DNA from: Physcomitrium patens
Lineage: Eukaryota > Streptophyta > Bryopsida > Funariales > Funariaceae
DNA: 64,000 nt
Reading direction: 5' to 3'
Assembly (NCBI RefSeq): GCF_000002425.4
Contig: NC_037275.1
Coordinates: 8,826,450 to 8,890,449 of the forward strand
Both the position numbers and the translations under genes were made by a program. How positions within the stretch are numbered: the first letter of the stretch is position 1; each line of letters begins with the position of its first letter. Shown here piece after piece: positions 1 through 12,599 of the stretch. Under the pieces are notes generated by a model. It was given only the letters and a program-made list of their open reading frames with translations. It was not told the origin of the DNA and did not search any database.

Positions 1-2563
1 GCAAGCGAAATTCTGGCCATTTTGCTGCAAAACAGTGAGGCGAATCAGAAGCGCGTAGGACAGCTGAATGGTGTGGATACCTTACTACAAGCTGTTGCGT
101 TCTACAAGTCTAGAGACCCGAAGACTTCTGAAGAAGAAGAGATGCTTGAAAATCTGTTTAATAGTCTCTGTAGTGTTGTAATGCCAATGGAGAACAAGGA
201 CCGGTTTGTGAAAGCTGAAGGCGTCGAACTAATGATTATCATCATGAAGCAAAAAAGGCTTGCTTATGGATCTGCCATGAAGGCTCTAGACTTCGCCATG
301 ACAAGGTGCTCAGCCGCCTGCGAACGGTTCGTCGATGTGTTGGGACTGAAAACACTTTTCGCCGCTTTTATGGGAAAGGTACTCGATCTCTTTGAGATTA
401 GGACAAGCCTTTTTATATTACTTAATTTGATTTTTTAGATTTGATTTTTATGCTTTCAGAGCAGTTAACTTGCTCTTGCGCTTTATTTAAAATCATTTTA
501 TATGAGTCCGCATGTAGTAATTGTTCGACTAAATATCCGTAATTTAAAAAAAATGTAAATGCTAATTCGGAACATTCAAATCATTTAAATGTTTTATTGC
601 ACATATCGATTAGGTATTAGCTGATTGTTCTGGGTAGGAAAGCTTGTTTGGTGCGTTGTACGGTTTTGATTATGGTCAGATGATAAAACAGGAGAAAAAA
701 AAGGACAAAATGAAAAAGTATAGATCCTTCATTGGATTGCGACATCTCTGATGTTTAATACGTTTTTTTTTTCAGATACCTGTGAAGGGGAAGAACCGAG
801 GGGACAGGAACTATGAGGAGATTGAGGAGCGTGTGATCTCCATAACCTCTTCTCTTTTTGGTGAGACTACTATCGAGATTTGTCCTTCTTTTTTTTCCTA
901 CTCTATAGTAATAGCTTATACTTTACGAAAGGTTAGGTTCGTAAACTGCACTTTGTGGTGGTTATATAGGTTTGTCAGGTACTTTTGTGGGAAGTATGTG
1001 GACCATATCTCTGTTGCGCGTGCCTTCGTTGTAGTTCTTATTTGAGATTGCAAACTTATAGGGTAGCATGGGAATTTGTCATGATTCCTCTGTTATTTTT
1101 ACAATCAGCCAGTTTTCTGCTTTGATAGTTATTATTCAAACATCTGATATTTTCGCCTTCATAAATATATTTCGGATGCTGTCCATTAAGTGTGCTGCGT
1201 GTTCATCTCGCAGGCAGTTTGACACGGGGTTCGAGACGAGAACGGTTGCTGAACAAATTTATGGAGAACGAATTCGAGAAAGTTGATCGGCTAATGGAGC
1301 TTTATCTTAGGTGGGTCAAAGAGTGAATCCTCTGCTTCTGCCAATTAGAGGATACAGTTTGACTGTAAAGCATTGGTTTCCCAGTATGTCTTTTAAGACA
1401 CGGTTACAAGTGCTTGCTTGTAAGGTGGCCAAGAAGATATGGCTTTCCTTGTTTCTCTTATGTTGGTCATATGAGCTTTTACAAGTCGTTGTGAACTTAT
1501 TCTACTTGTACTGCTTGTAATGTGGGTACAGATATTCTGATCGTGTTAAAGCTGAGTCAAAAAGGCTTGATGAGCCGGATGATGACGACGATCAGGTCAG
1601 TTACTGTCTATTCGGTAGATTGACAGCGTCTTCTCGATTGATGTGTTCAGCAGCTATTTGTTGGCACTAGATTTACTTGTACTGAACCTAGTTCTTTCTC
1701 AGTCTCTCTCATCTCTCCCATTCTCTCGGTTCAGTCAGATTTACTTTTCGTTGGAGTATGTTTTATCGGCCCTACGTCAGATTTCCTCCTTATTACCCAG
1801 GATTTGAATATCATTTTTAGTTGAATGACATTGTAATTGGTGTAGCGCAGATGGATGACGATGAAAAATATCTTGCCAAGTTGGAGGCAGGCCTCTATAC
1901 ACTGCAGGTGGGCTTTTCTCCTCACAATGGATTACTCAGTTCTTATCATTATCCGGACTGGCTTCTAAGAAGTTGCTTTCATATCTATATATATCTATAT
2001 CGATTTTCATATCTATACCTTAGTGGCTTGGATTTTTTTTGGCGTTTGACCTTTCCACTTGTTGGTATTTGTGCAGCTCCTCGCTCTCATTCTGGCACAT
2101 ATATGGGCGTCAGAGTAAGTTTTCATGAACTCAATCTATTTTCACAGCTTCTACCTAGCATGAGGTATCCTGATTAACGTTTCATTAATATTTAGCTTCT
2201 TATACGTTATGCCCTTTTACCTTGTGTTCAGGAACGTAGGCATAAGGGAACGAATAGGACTATTATTGAAGCAGCGTCGCCTTTCAAGGGAGGATATTAA
2301 AGTTGTATTACAGGTGAGGAACACAACAATGTGCTCACAGTTTGTAGTATTTGGTATAATAACTAAAATGCAAGTTCTGTGGGAGTACTTCAAATCTTCC
2401 TTCAATGGACGCGTACCCTCTAGTCCTTTCATGCCTTCAAATCACATTATGTCTTGAACTTTGGATGGGACAGGAATACCACGACAATATAGGAGATACG
2501 GAGGGTTTAGAAGAGCGAGACAAGCGACGGGGCAAGATTCAGAGGCTACTTAGTTCTATGTGA
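1..2563 (+). CDS. CTNNBL1: Beta-catenin-like protein 1, C-terminal 296 residues (5' end outside window)
   Basis: Nuclear armadillo-repeat protein that associates with the Prp19/CDC5L spliceosome complex in other eukaryotes. Eight exons can be joined in frame: 1-378, 776-860, 1214-1310, 1532-1595, 1851-1907, 2077-2114, 2232-2313 and 2474-2563 (TGA). All introns are GT-AG. The frame is open from base 1, starting ASEILAILLQ, so upstream exons lie outside the window. Family blocks seen in order are MLENLFNSLCS, FVDVLGLKTLFAAFMGK, RERLLNKFMENEFEKVDRLM, an acidic stretch, KLEAGLYTLQ, GLLLKQRRLSREDIK and the terminal EYHDNIGD. Exon 5 could start upstream at 1818 instead of 1851, adding 11 residues; I chose the shorter form because it gives the acidic-to-YLAKLEAG spacing of other members. 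Normal C-terminal length and no visible lesion. Confidence 0.93.
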
Positions 2564-4030
2564 CGAAGCCTGGAAAATATTGCAACATTATGTATTCAGG
2601 TCACTGTACATTTTTCTTCTCCTCACCAAAAGCTATGGATAGGCCTTTTAAGTTGTCTACTCATTTGCTGCAAAGTTTAGATTTAATTACAGATGTGTTC
2701 CTCTTCCTTTGGACTGTTCTGTTGTGAATGATGCATTCGTTTGGCAGATGAAGGAAAAGCAGTCTAGGCTTGAACCTAACGTGTTCCGTACTTGTGCAAG
2801 AGACTTAAATTCTGGGTTCTGGGTTACTGTAAATAGCTGTGGGGCAGTGCTCACAACCACTTTTGCCATACTCGATGAATCCTGTAATTCTACGGAGCAC
2901 GAATGCAACATTCCCATCCTATTCTCTCATAGTAGACAATCGAACCAAATTCCTTGTAGGCAAAACTTACAACGGACCAATGGCTTGAATGGTTCGTATC
3001 ATGTAATTGATGAAATTTTGGTGCTTGGTTTTCAACTTGGATAATATGGCCTACTAGTTAGTCAATGTATTGACGTTAATTCTGCATAGCACGTTTTGCA
3101 GGACAAAACACAGCGGTGTCCAATTTAATATGAAGTTAGTGTTGATATGGATACTGAAGTGTAAAATCATGTGCTTACGATAGTCATTGTCCGACTGTGA
3201 TTCTTGACAAGTTACAAGATTCGTGTTCCCATTTGTTGGTACCTGGAACATCAAATTTAAATTGCCCTATGCAACAGAGTACTTAAATAAATCTTGAACT
3301 ATCAACCCTGTCCAATTGCTTATAAATGATTTAATGTGTGTTTTTTCTTTTTTCTTTCTTTCTTTCCTGTAAAACCCTTGGCCCTGAAACCCACCTTCCA
3401 ATATTTGAGGGACCCAACATGTGGGTGCTAGTCAAAATCTGACCCAGCTACCCGACTTATGACTGACAGATGAAATAAAAACGATAGAGTGCAAGCTTAC
3501 ATTCAAGGCGCCTATCGAAATGTTCATTAAATATCCAATTTGTATTATTAAAACTCATACAGCATACTGTTATTGTCTAGTGAATTCACCAAGAGTTGCA
3601 GAATAATTACGTGGTGAAGAATAGACTGAATGTTTTCGCAAACTTGTTTCTATAATTAACCCCCCGACATGTTTAGTATGTAGTAAAATTAAAACAATTG
3701 AGTTGCTCATTAGTATCAAATTGGATACTAAATGTGTGTTAAACATGTTAAACAATGTGCATCAACAACAACAATTTTAGCATAATAAATCAAACACAAT
3801 ATACAACATTGCGAACTTGCACCAAGTTACTAAAAAGGATATGCTTTGTATATCCCTTCATAATGAAGTAATCCATTCTGTATGTAACATACATACATAC
3901 ATACATACATGAATATTGTATATTTTTTGAGATAAAAATTCATCCTCTCAACCCTTGATCACAAAAGCTCTTTACACCAATCTGCAGAGTAAGGCAAGTT
4001 CTTGATGTTAACAACACACTAAACAAGGAA
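2564..4030. other. 3' flank of CTNNBL1 and intergenic DNA
   Basis: No coding region is supported. The first few hundred bases are probably the 3' UTR of the CTNNBL1 gene. A reading frame at 2709-3044 has no recognisable protein family. Base composition falls to AT-rich after about 3280. Confidence 0.6.
3887..3910. repeat. (ACAT)6 microsatellite
   Basis: Six perfect tandem ACAT units lie in the intergenic region. Confidence 0.95.
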
Positions 4031-5340
4031 TTAACTCACGAAACCCTAATCAGAGCTGACTTAAATGGGCGTAGACTCCATGATCCTCCTCGGTTGCGCT
4101 GCCAAGGCTCCGCTGAGCAATGAACCTGATCGGCACCCACGTAACCAAACTGCGGAATCGCTGAATTCCAGGCTAACAACGATCCAAGCTATCCACCAAT
4201 GCTCACAACTTCTTTCCCCCAGACTCCCACAAACATACAATCCTCCGCTAGGATGTGCTCAGATTTCAGGTGGAAACGATATCCACAATCGCGGCGAAAC
4301 AATCCACCAACAATCCACTGGAAGCATTCCAAAACCGGATGATTCCAAAGGTAGCAATCTGCAGCTTTGACAATCCTCCTCGAATGTTCGCTCGGCTTGG
4401 ATATTCGAGTGTTTTCTTGGAGTGCCCACATGTCGACTGGAATTTTTCGCCCCGGAGAGCGTTTGTCACGAAAGCTTTTTCGTTTGCAACAGTACTCCGT
4501 AAACAAGCATATGTGGACATTGTTGGAGGAGGAGCGAGTGTATAAACGAGGGTAAAATGTACCTTGCCCTGGTGAACAGATTGATTGGTTGGGTGGGTGG
4601 TTCTTCCGCGACGCCGCCTTCGTGTTCACAAGGTGGTGGAATCCACGGCAATTCTCTGATCAGCTGGAAACGTATGGAGGAATCTGAGGAAATTGACAAT
4701 GTGCATGTAGTCAAGGACCAGTGCTGTGGCAAAAACCAAACTAGCATTCCACCAACATATCACTACTCAGATTCATCGTCGGCACTGGTTTGCTGGATTC
4801 AGGCGTTGTCACCTATCCGCGTGCAGTCTGGTGTGTTTCAAGTCTACCCTCCAAGGAATGTAGATAGAGCACGGGTCTACAGAAATTCTGTGACAAGAAA
4901 CAAATGTGCGGAGGAACACTTTCTCTCGGGGGATCGGCATCTCCCTATTGAACTCCATCCTTCGGTGCGGTGTCGAGGTGGATTGGACCGGCATGTAGAC
5001 AATACTTAAGGCATTGCAGCAGACCATGTTTCACGCAAACGCAGCTGCCGATAAAAGCTCCCAGAATGTTGACTCCAGACTTGGGGTTACTGCGGTCTGT
5101 GAACTCACTTCTGCTCTCATTCCAATAGTTCCGGGCAATATTCTGCGGTGCGATCTGAACACTCTACGAGTGTATAGGCATCCATGTCTCATTCTAACAA
5201 GTTGGCTGGTTTTGACAGGATGTAGCGGTAATGGTGACCACTGACAGATTTGCCTTCTTGAGCGAACTAGGTTGATCGCAGACCCATAGTCTTGCGGTGA
5301 GGCAAAAACAACACAGAAATCTAGAAACCTATGCTGAACA
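4031..5340. other. Unassigned island of ordinary base composition
   Basis: About 1.3 kb of balanced composition lies between AT-rich DNA and the retrotransposon block. Overlapping frames of 60-150 codons stay open on both strands (for example 4557-5009 plus and 4189-4629 minus). None shows a motif I recognise, and I could not join them into one protein by plausible splicing. A telo-box-like AAACCCTAA sits at 4041-4049. It could be an old gene or pseudogene, or a fragment of a non-LTR mobile element. I assign no function. Confidence 0.4.
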
Positions 5341-5781
5341 TTCACTTGACATGAAACTTGTTGCGGTTATAACGAAGACGTCACCAACTATAAAAGCACA
5401 CACACTCATAGACACACACATAGACTTGAATGTGAATTTGAACTATGTGCATCTTCCAATCATTGTACATGTGGTCTTACTTATTGTATCTCATAATTCA
5501 CAGGGGTTTTACAATTGTTTTATTATTCGCCTTTGTTATTTTGTTTAAAATAAAGAAAAGTTTAGTAAAGTTTCTTGGATTTTTAGGTAATTTGAAACTT
5601 GTAGAGTGCATCAATCAATCAATGACATGAGAAGAAAATAGGTTTAAAAATGAATTTTCAAGATTCTTACAAAGATATAATTGGATTACTTATACATATG
5701 TTATAAAATGTAATAAGATTTGGAAACATAAAAAAGGTTTTTTAAAAAAGTTTATAAAATAAAAACATAAAATCTATTAGT
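5341..5781. other. AT-rich spacer before the retrotransposon nest
   Basis: AT-rich intergenic sequence with no gene or recognisable element. It ends at the left LTR of element C. Confidence 0.6.
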
Positions 5782-6342
5782 TGTTAAGGATATTAATCTC
5801 AAAAAAAGAAATCCTCAATATATTCTAGTATCATTCAAAAGAATTGTAAAATCACTCAAAAGAATTGTAAAATCAGTCAAAGATGATATAATATTAAACT
5901 AAAATGGCTATTGCCAAAGACATAAAGACTAGAAAGTTTTTTGAAATAAGACTAAAGACTAAAAAGTCATTGACAAGAGTGAAGAAGACTTTACTCTTAC
6001 CATTATATATACCCTCTATTAGAAGCAATATGACAATCTTCTCTGGAGCCTTTAACATGTGTTGACTTTGCTACATACATGTCTTAACTTGCAAGGTAAG
6101 TTATCTATATGTGCACTACGTAGTTAACTTGTTTTACAAGCTATTAATATGTGTGGTACATGGTTAATATGTTGACCAAATTTTTAACCTACTAATCAAT
6201 TATAAACACATGTAAAGTCAAAATTGTCTCTATAAAGCTTCTAGAAAGCTTTTCTAAAAGATATTATAAAGTTAATATATTTTTACCTATTTCTACTTAA
6301 TTATATAAGTAACTATTGGAATAAATGTATATGTTTGTGACA
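5782..6342 (-). repeat. 3' LTR of element C (LTR1)
   Basis: It shares one repeated unit with the other six LTR copies here: an AGGATATNAATCTCA-like start, then CTATTGCCAAA, a TATATATACTCT-like TATA region and a GTGACA end. On the element's own strand it begins TGTCAC and ends TTAACA, giving TG..CA termini. It pairs with 23200-23737 because both contain a segment with two AAGCTANTAATANGTGT-like steps absent from the B and A LTRs. Confidence 0.85.
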
Positions 6343-7010
6343 TTACTTCCTCTTCTAAAGATGAATTCTATAAAGAGTAGTCATCATCTTTCATGGATCT
6401 TGCAATCCTTCATCTTGATTTTCATAGATGTAATCAATGAAAAGCTTCAATCATCTTTGCTATATTTGTAAGATTCTTTGGTGGCTCTCATATATATTTA
6501 CTAATATCATATTCATGCTGATGAACAAGATATTTCAACATATTTTATATCATCTTGAATTTAATACTTCTTTATTCTCAAAATTTTGATTATTATTTAC
6601 TTCTATAAAAGGAGGTGGGATTTGTCTTCTTCTCAAGATATTTTTTTTATTTTATGTGGCTCAAAAAGAGATATGTAGAATACAAGATAAATCTTTATTG
6701 ATTCCTATAGATGTAATTAATAAGTAATAAGATTGACTTTCATAAATCAAAAAAAGATTTAAGTCTATGATAATCTAACTTATTATAAAAATAAATAATC
6801 TTGATATTACAACAAAATAAATATATCTTATCACCTATATTAAATTATAGTTGTTTTTCATAATAAGCAACTATATTGATCTTTTGTCGTTCTTGAGCTT
6901 CTTTTAACTACACCTTTATTGTTGCATGTACCTCTAACAAATAATTTGCCAAAAAATTATCAGCTTTTGAAAAGCCAAAAATATTAAGTTAAAGATAATA
7001 ATTATAATTG

Positions 7011-7013
<3 letters not shown>

Positions 7014-7049
<36 letters not shown>
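7014..7049. repeat. (AT)n dinucleotide run inside element C
   Basis: An uninterrupted AT/TA run of about 36 bp lies just before the integrase C-terminal remnant. Confidence 0.95.
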
Positions 7050-7052
<3 letters not shown>

Positions 7053-7679
7053 TGGTAGAAGAATGTACCAACTTATTAGATGCAAACTTTTTTAATGGCA
7101 AAATAGTTGTCTAATCATCTTAATCATAGTTGATGGTATACTTCAAATATTACTCCAAAAATTAATTCACTTGTTTTATTTGCCCATCAATTTGAAGATA
7201 AAAAGCCAAAGAGAACTTTATATCCATCTTTAAAATCTTGAAAAGAATTCTCTAGAATCTTGATATAAATTGAGTCTCAATATCTAATATAATATCTTTA
7301 TATAATCTATAATAGCAATAGATGTTGTCAAGAAAAAAATTAGTTATTTTTTTGACTTCTAATAGATTTTATACATGATATAAAATATGCCATCATGATA
7401 AAATAACCTACTATCACAAATATAGGATCATACAAACCTAAGACTCAAAGATCCATGATAAAATCCAAAGAAGCAAAACACTATAGTTGTTCCAAAATAA
7501 GTAATGGCTGAAAAAGTCCATAAAGTCAATGACAAGAAGTTATTGATCTTAAACAAATATCACATGATTGTATAAAGACTTTAATTTTTTTTATACATTT
7601 GAAGACACCAAAAATTTCTTGATATTAATTTCAAAGTCTTGTGTATTCAAAATATTTGGCTATTAATAAGTCATGATGA
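7030..7679 (-). pseudogene. Integrase remnant of element C
   Basis: Similar along its length to the integrase regions of element A (10130-10730) and element B (15530-16150). The frame is broken many times. The segment stops where element B is inserted, and the RNase H / H2C2 part resumes at 19692. Confidence 0.7.
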
Positions 7680-7684
7680 GCTTA
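7680..7684. repeat. Target-site duplication GCTTA, left copy (element B)
   Basis: GCTTA lies directly before the TG of LTR2. The same 5-mer occurs at 19687-19691 directly after LTR5. Five bases is the duplication size made by Ty3/gypsy integrases. Confidence 0.85.
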
Positions 7685-8236
7685 TGTTAAGGATATGAAT
7701 CTCAAAGAAAGAAAATTGTCAACACACTCTTGTATCACTGAAGAGAACTAGAAAGTGACTCAAAAGGTGATATAATATTCAATTAGAATAGCTATTGCCA
7801 AAAACAAAAAAAACAAAAAAGTCTTGAAATAAGACTAAAGACCAGAAAAGAGTTGATAAGAGTGAAGAAGGCTTAATTCTTGCTTCCATATATACTCTTT
7901 AATTAAAAGCTATGTGGCAATATTCTATAGGACCTCTAACATATGTTGATTTTGTTAGGCACATGTCTTAACTTGTAAGGCAAATTATCTATGTATGCAC
8001 TACATAGTTAGCTTATTTCACAAGCTACTACATGGCATTAACTTGTTCTTTAAGCTACCAATACATGGTTGACTTGTTAACCAAGTTTTCAACCTACAAA
8101 CATATCTAAAAACAAAACTATATTTATGTAGCTTCTAGGAAGCTTTTCTAGAAGACTTTATGATACTAATCTAGATTTACTTACTTCTATTTAATTATAT
8201 AAGTAACTATTTAGGTGAATATATATGTCTATGACA
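7685..8236 (-). repeat. 3' LTR of element B (LTR2)
   Basis: It pairs with LTR5 (19160-19686). Both carry an ATGGCATTAACTTGTTC-like segment absent from the other LTRs. The polypurine tract, AAAAAGGGAGATAA on the element strand, adjoins it at 8237-8250. Confidence 0.87.
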
Positions 8237-8370
8237 TTATCTCCCTTTTTAAAGACGAGTTCCATGAGGAACAATTTTCATATGTTAAGAAAGTCTAAGA
8301 TGCGACAAATTCTATTTGTCACATACTCTAATCTTTGCTTTTTTTGAATATGGTTGATAAGCCTTCTTAG

Positions 8371-8920
8371 TATCAAGGACATGAATTAGAAGAAGATGTA
8401 TAAACCTAAAAAATTTGTGTTAAAAGAAAAGTGAAAAAATAAAAACAAAGTAGTATGTATATTAAAAAAAAAAACTGGAATGGCTATTGCCAAATGACAA
8501 GGAAACTAGAGACTCTTAAATCTAGACTAGAAGCAAGAAAGGAGTTGACAAGAGTGAAGAGGGCTTCACTCTTGCCTCTATATATACTATCTAACTAAAA
8601 GCTATATGGCAATATTCTATAGGACCTCTAATATGTGTTGACTTTGCAAGATATATGACTTAGCTTATAAGGCAAGTTTTCTATGTATTGGCCACATAGT
8701 TAGCTTGTTCTTCAAGCTACCATCATGTGTAGCATATGGCCAAATTGTTGACCATATTTTTAAATTAAAAAGTCAATTAAAGATACTTATAAAGTCAAAA
8801 CAACATTTATGAAGTTTTTAAGAAATTTTTATAGAAAATATTATGGAATTAACCTACTTTTATCTACTATTATTTAAATCATATGGATAATTATTGGTTT
8901 ACATGTGTATGTCCATGACA
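8371..8920 (-). repeat. 3' LTR of element A (LTR3)
   Basis: It pairs with LTR4 through a shared GAATTAGAAGAAGATG-like start region and an extra AAAGAAAAGTG segment. It ends GTCCATGACA, directly followed by the polypurine tract complement. Confidence 0.87.
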
Positions 8921-8935
8921 TTATCCCCCATTTTA
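8921..8935 (-). other. Polypurine tract of element A
   Basis: On the element strand a G-rich purine run reading GGGGGATAA directly precedes the LTR start TGTCATGG. This is the plus-strand primer position expected for an LTR retrotransposon. Confidence 0.75.
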
Positions 8936-9561
8936 GAGACAATTTTTATAAGGAGTGGTCTTCATATATTGAAAAAATCCAAAATACGGGGAATTGAATT
9001 TGCCACATACTTCGATCTTTGTTTCCTTTGAAGATAGTTGATTGGCCTTCTCAGCCATTGATAGTGTTTCATACTAGGGCAAAAACACAACCTTATTATT
9101 TGGTCATTATTGAGACCCTTGTAACTTCCTTTGAATAAATTATTAAGAATACCATCAAGAATTGTTTCTACTTCTAATAAAATCACCAAACAATAAAAAT
9201 CTCTTCCAAGGTCATGATACCAAACACATTGTATCTTGCCATCTATTCAAAGAAAGACATGTTATTCTTCAGAATCTTCATCTCAATCTTGTCGTCTTGA
9301 AGGTTGTAAAAATTACAATGTCTCATCTGGTAAATTCACAAATGAAAGCTCTTGAATTGAATCTACTGGTTGTTGGTTCTCCATGTCCTTAGTGTCACAA
9401 ATATATTGAAGCTACAAAGAAAAATAAAAGATAGAATGAAATTTTTCATGGACCTTGTTTGTTTTATAGCAAAGACTTACTATTCTTCATCTTAATTTAG
9501 ATAGATATTGTTGATGAAAAGTGTCCATCGCCTTTGCTGCATTTGCAAGATTCTTTATCTT

Positions 9562-9894
9562 CTACAAACATTCACTAATATCATATCCACGCAAATGGAT
9601 AAGATATTTTAATTTATTTTGGCACCACCTTGGGTCTAGAATTTCTTCCAATTTAAATTCTTCATTATTGTCTACTTCTATAGGAGGAGGTGCAGCTTGT
9701 CTTCTTGTAGGTATGTTTATAGTCTTATATGATTTAAGAAGAGTCATGTCAAAGACAAAATGGATCTTCATTGCCTTTGATGGATATAATCGATATGCAG
9801 CTAGATTGATTTGTCTACAAATAAGAAAAGGTCCAAGCCTGCGATAGTTCAACTTATCACAAGAATGAGTAGTCTTAATATTACGATGAAGCAA
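9562..9894 (-). pseudogene. Element A integrase C-terminus with chromodomain
   Basis: An open stretch of 110 codons on the minus strand. It starts with the integrase tail (YRRLGPFLICRQIN, then AYRLYPSKAMKIH). A proline-rich linker, RRQAAPPPIEVDN, follows. The chromodomain core is next: EEFKLEEILDPR, then NKLKYLIHLRGYDISE. These elements place the family among chromodomain gypsy elements, whose domain is thought to steer integration toward methylated-histone chromatin. The Trp usual in the second strand (HWRGY) is Leu here, an apparent inactivating change. Confidence 0.82.
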
Positions 9895-10129
9895 TCATAC
9901 CTTGTCACTTAAATTGAATTGTAGTTATTTTTTTTAATAAGTATATGCATTGATCTTTTGTAGTTCTGGGGTTATTTTTAATTGCACCTTCATTGTTGCA
10001 TATAGCTCTGACAAATGATTTGCTAAACCTTCTGCCATAAGATTATGAACTTTTGAAAAGTCAAAAATATCAAGTCATAAATAATAACCATAATTAGTAA
10101 AAAAAGATGCTTGTTGCTTAAAAAAATAC

Positions 10130-10730
10130 ATCGTAATATTATAAGCAAACTAATCCAATGGCAAGAAGGTTCTCCAATCATCTTGTTGATAATTAATGAT
10201 ATACCTTAAGTATTGCTCCAAAACTTAGTTTATGCGCTCTGTCTGTCCATCAATTTGAGGATAAAAGGCCGAAAAAATGCTTTATGTCTATCTTTTAAAA
10301 TCTTAAAAAGAATTCTTCAAAATCTTGACATAAATTGAGTCCCCTTATTTGATATAATATCTTTCGATAATCCATGATATTGATAGATATTATCAAGGAA
10401 AAGCTTTATAATTTTTTCATTGGTGATAGATTTTGTGCATAGTATAAAATGTGCCATTTTAATAAAATGATCTACTATCACAAATATAGAATCACACAAT
10501 CTTGAGATTAAAAGATCTGTGATAAAATCTATAGAAATAAAAGACTATGGTTGTTCTAGAATAGATAATGGTTGAAGAAGTCTATAAAGTTGATGTCGAG
10601 GAAATTTTGACCTTCAACAAATGTTACACAATTAAAAAAAATATTTTAAAGCCCTCTATATTTGTGACTACCAAAAATCTCTAAATATTAGCTCTAGAGT
10701 CTTATTGTATCCAAAATGTCTTGTTGTTAG
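10130..10730 (-). pseudogene. Element A integrase core remnant
   Basis: A 60-codon open piece at 10317-10499 reads DSIFVIVDHFIKMAHF, then FLDNIYQYHGLSKDIISNKG and TQF. This is the catalytic core around the second acidic residue (family consensus ISDRGTQF). The D of SDRG is N here, so a catalytic residue is lost. Flanking sequence aligns with the integrase regions of B and C but is out of frame. Confidence 0.8.
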
Positions 10731-11126
10731 AAAGTTGTGATGTGTTTAAAGAACACGTAAATGAGCTTCTCTTTTTGGTATATATAGGCATCCTTTGAAA
10801 TAAAGTAGGTTGTTTTTGAACTCAAACTTAGAATTATCACGAGACTTAAAAGAAGTATTCTTGATATCATAAATAAGAGGATTAGAGGATATACTTGATT
10901 GAATTTATTTTAAAAAAGTTAAATCAATAGTCAATGTTGATTTCACTGCTCAAAGATGAAATTATTTTGACTTGAATAAAATTCTCCTTTGTTGATTAAA
11001 AGCTGCATCTCCTTCTTAAGGTGCAAGATAAAAATGTATGGAAAGGAAATCAAACAAACCTTATTGTTTTTTTGGCTGATAAGTGATATTGAACTCAAAT
11101 CTTGACAAAGACATGCTCCAAGAAGC

Positions 11127-11429
11127 CTAGCAATAATTCAAAATATGAGCTGACATGAAATACTTAAGGTTCTTTTGATTCATATACATGGTGATTGGAT
11201 TGGAAGGATCTTTTAGATAATAACTCCATTCTTGAAAAGAATCCATAATTACAAAAAGTTCTTTCTTGTAGATTTCATAATTAATCTCGACTACTAAAAA
11301 TTTTATGGAATGAAAAACTACTAGGTGAAGTTTATCATCTATTACCATTTGTGATAATACTGCAATCAAAGCAAAGTCCAATATGTCTGTTTTCATACAG
11401 AATGCCTTAGAAAATTTAATGTGATACAA
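11127..11429 (-). pseudogene. Element A RNase H remnant
   Basis: A 100-codon open stretch contains KTDILDFALIAVLSQ (family TDASDFALGAVLSQ), NYEIYKKELFVIMDSFQEW and MNQKNLKYFMSAHILN. These are the characteristic gypsy RNase H blocks. TDA has become TDI and the DHKN block has become NQKN. Confidence 0.83.
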
Positions 11430-11479
11430 GATTGGTGTAGAAATAAAGGTTGTCTTTAAAGCTTTAAATGCTACTTTTG

Positions 11480-12330
11480 CTTCTTTATTCTATTGAAGTT
11501 TGTCTTTACAAGTCAAACGTATGAGTAGAGTTGCAATTTAAGAAAGGTACTTGATGAAGATCCAATAGTAATTGACAAATCTCAAAAGACATTGGACATT
11601 TGAGACCATTTGGGATCTTCCAATCCATAATAGTTTAAATTTTTTTAGGATCCATTATAAGTCCATCGTTTGAAATGATGTAATCTAAGAAGTCAACCTG
11701 AGTAGTCTAGAATATACATTTTTTTTTTTTTTTTTATCTTGGAATAGAGTTCTGCATCTCTTAATTTTTGTAATACATAAGAAATATGAAATTTATGTTC
11801 ATTTATATTCTTGAAATGGATCAAGATTTCGACTAGATAATAGACAACAAAATTATCAAAAAACTCTCAAAAAACATCATTCATAAGATATTGAAAAGCT
11901 GCTAGTGTATTTGTAAGTCCAAAAGACATGACATTATATTCAAAATGTCTATACCTAGTTTGAAATGCAGTCTTCTATTCATCTCTTTCTTTGATGCATA
12001 CCAAATTGTATGCTTCTGGCAGCTCTATTTTTGTATAGATCTTAGCTTAATTCAACTGATCAAGAAGTCGACATATTAAAGGTAGTAGGTACCTATTTTT
12101 AATCATAATCTTGTTGAATCCTCAATAATCAACAAACATCTATAATGATCTATCTTTTTTCTTCACAAATAGAATTAATACTCATGTTGGAGATTTGGAA
12201 TGGCATATGAAGTTCTTAGCTATATTTTCTTCAATATACTCCTTAAGTTTGGCCAATTCATTTTGTGATAAATTGTAGATTGGTCCAAATGGTGGTTGTG
12301 CTCTTCTTGAAGGTTGATTGAACAATAATA
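11480..12330 (-). pseudogene. Element A reverse transcriptase remnant
   Basis: The region aligns with the reverse transcriptase regions of elements B (16900-17700) and C (20400-21260). It contains the complements of the FGLTNAP-like and catalytic-loop blocks. Around 11830 the YLDD equivalent reads YLV and then breaks. Multiple stops are present. Confidence 0.75.
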
Positions 12331-12599
12331 TTAGTGATGTTCTCAAAGAGTATTTGCATTCTTTTTTTTAAAGATATCTTGAAAATACTCATATTGACTT
12401 AGAACACCACTTGAAGTCTTTGCAGTATTAGAAATAGATGTGGCATAAATGACACAAGGTGATCTTTCTTTTATAGCATACAAAAAAGCTCTTGTACTAC
12501 AAACATAGGTTTAATTGTACTAGACTTGAGATTTTCTATTTGATTACCTGTACTTTTAATTATACTTTTAAAAAAGTTAAAATTACAAGAAATCCAATC

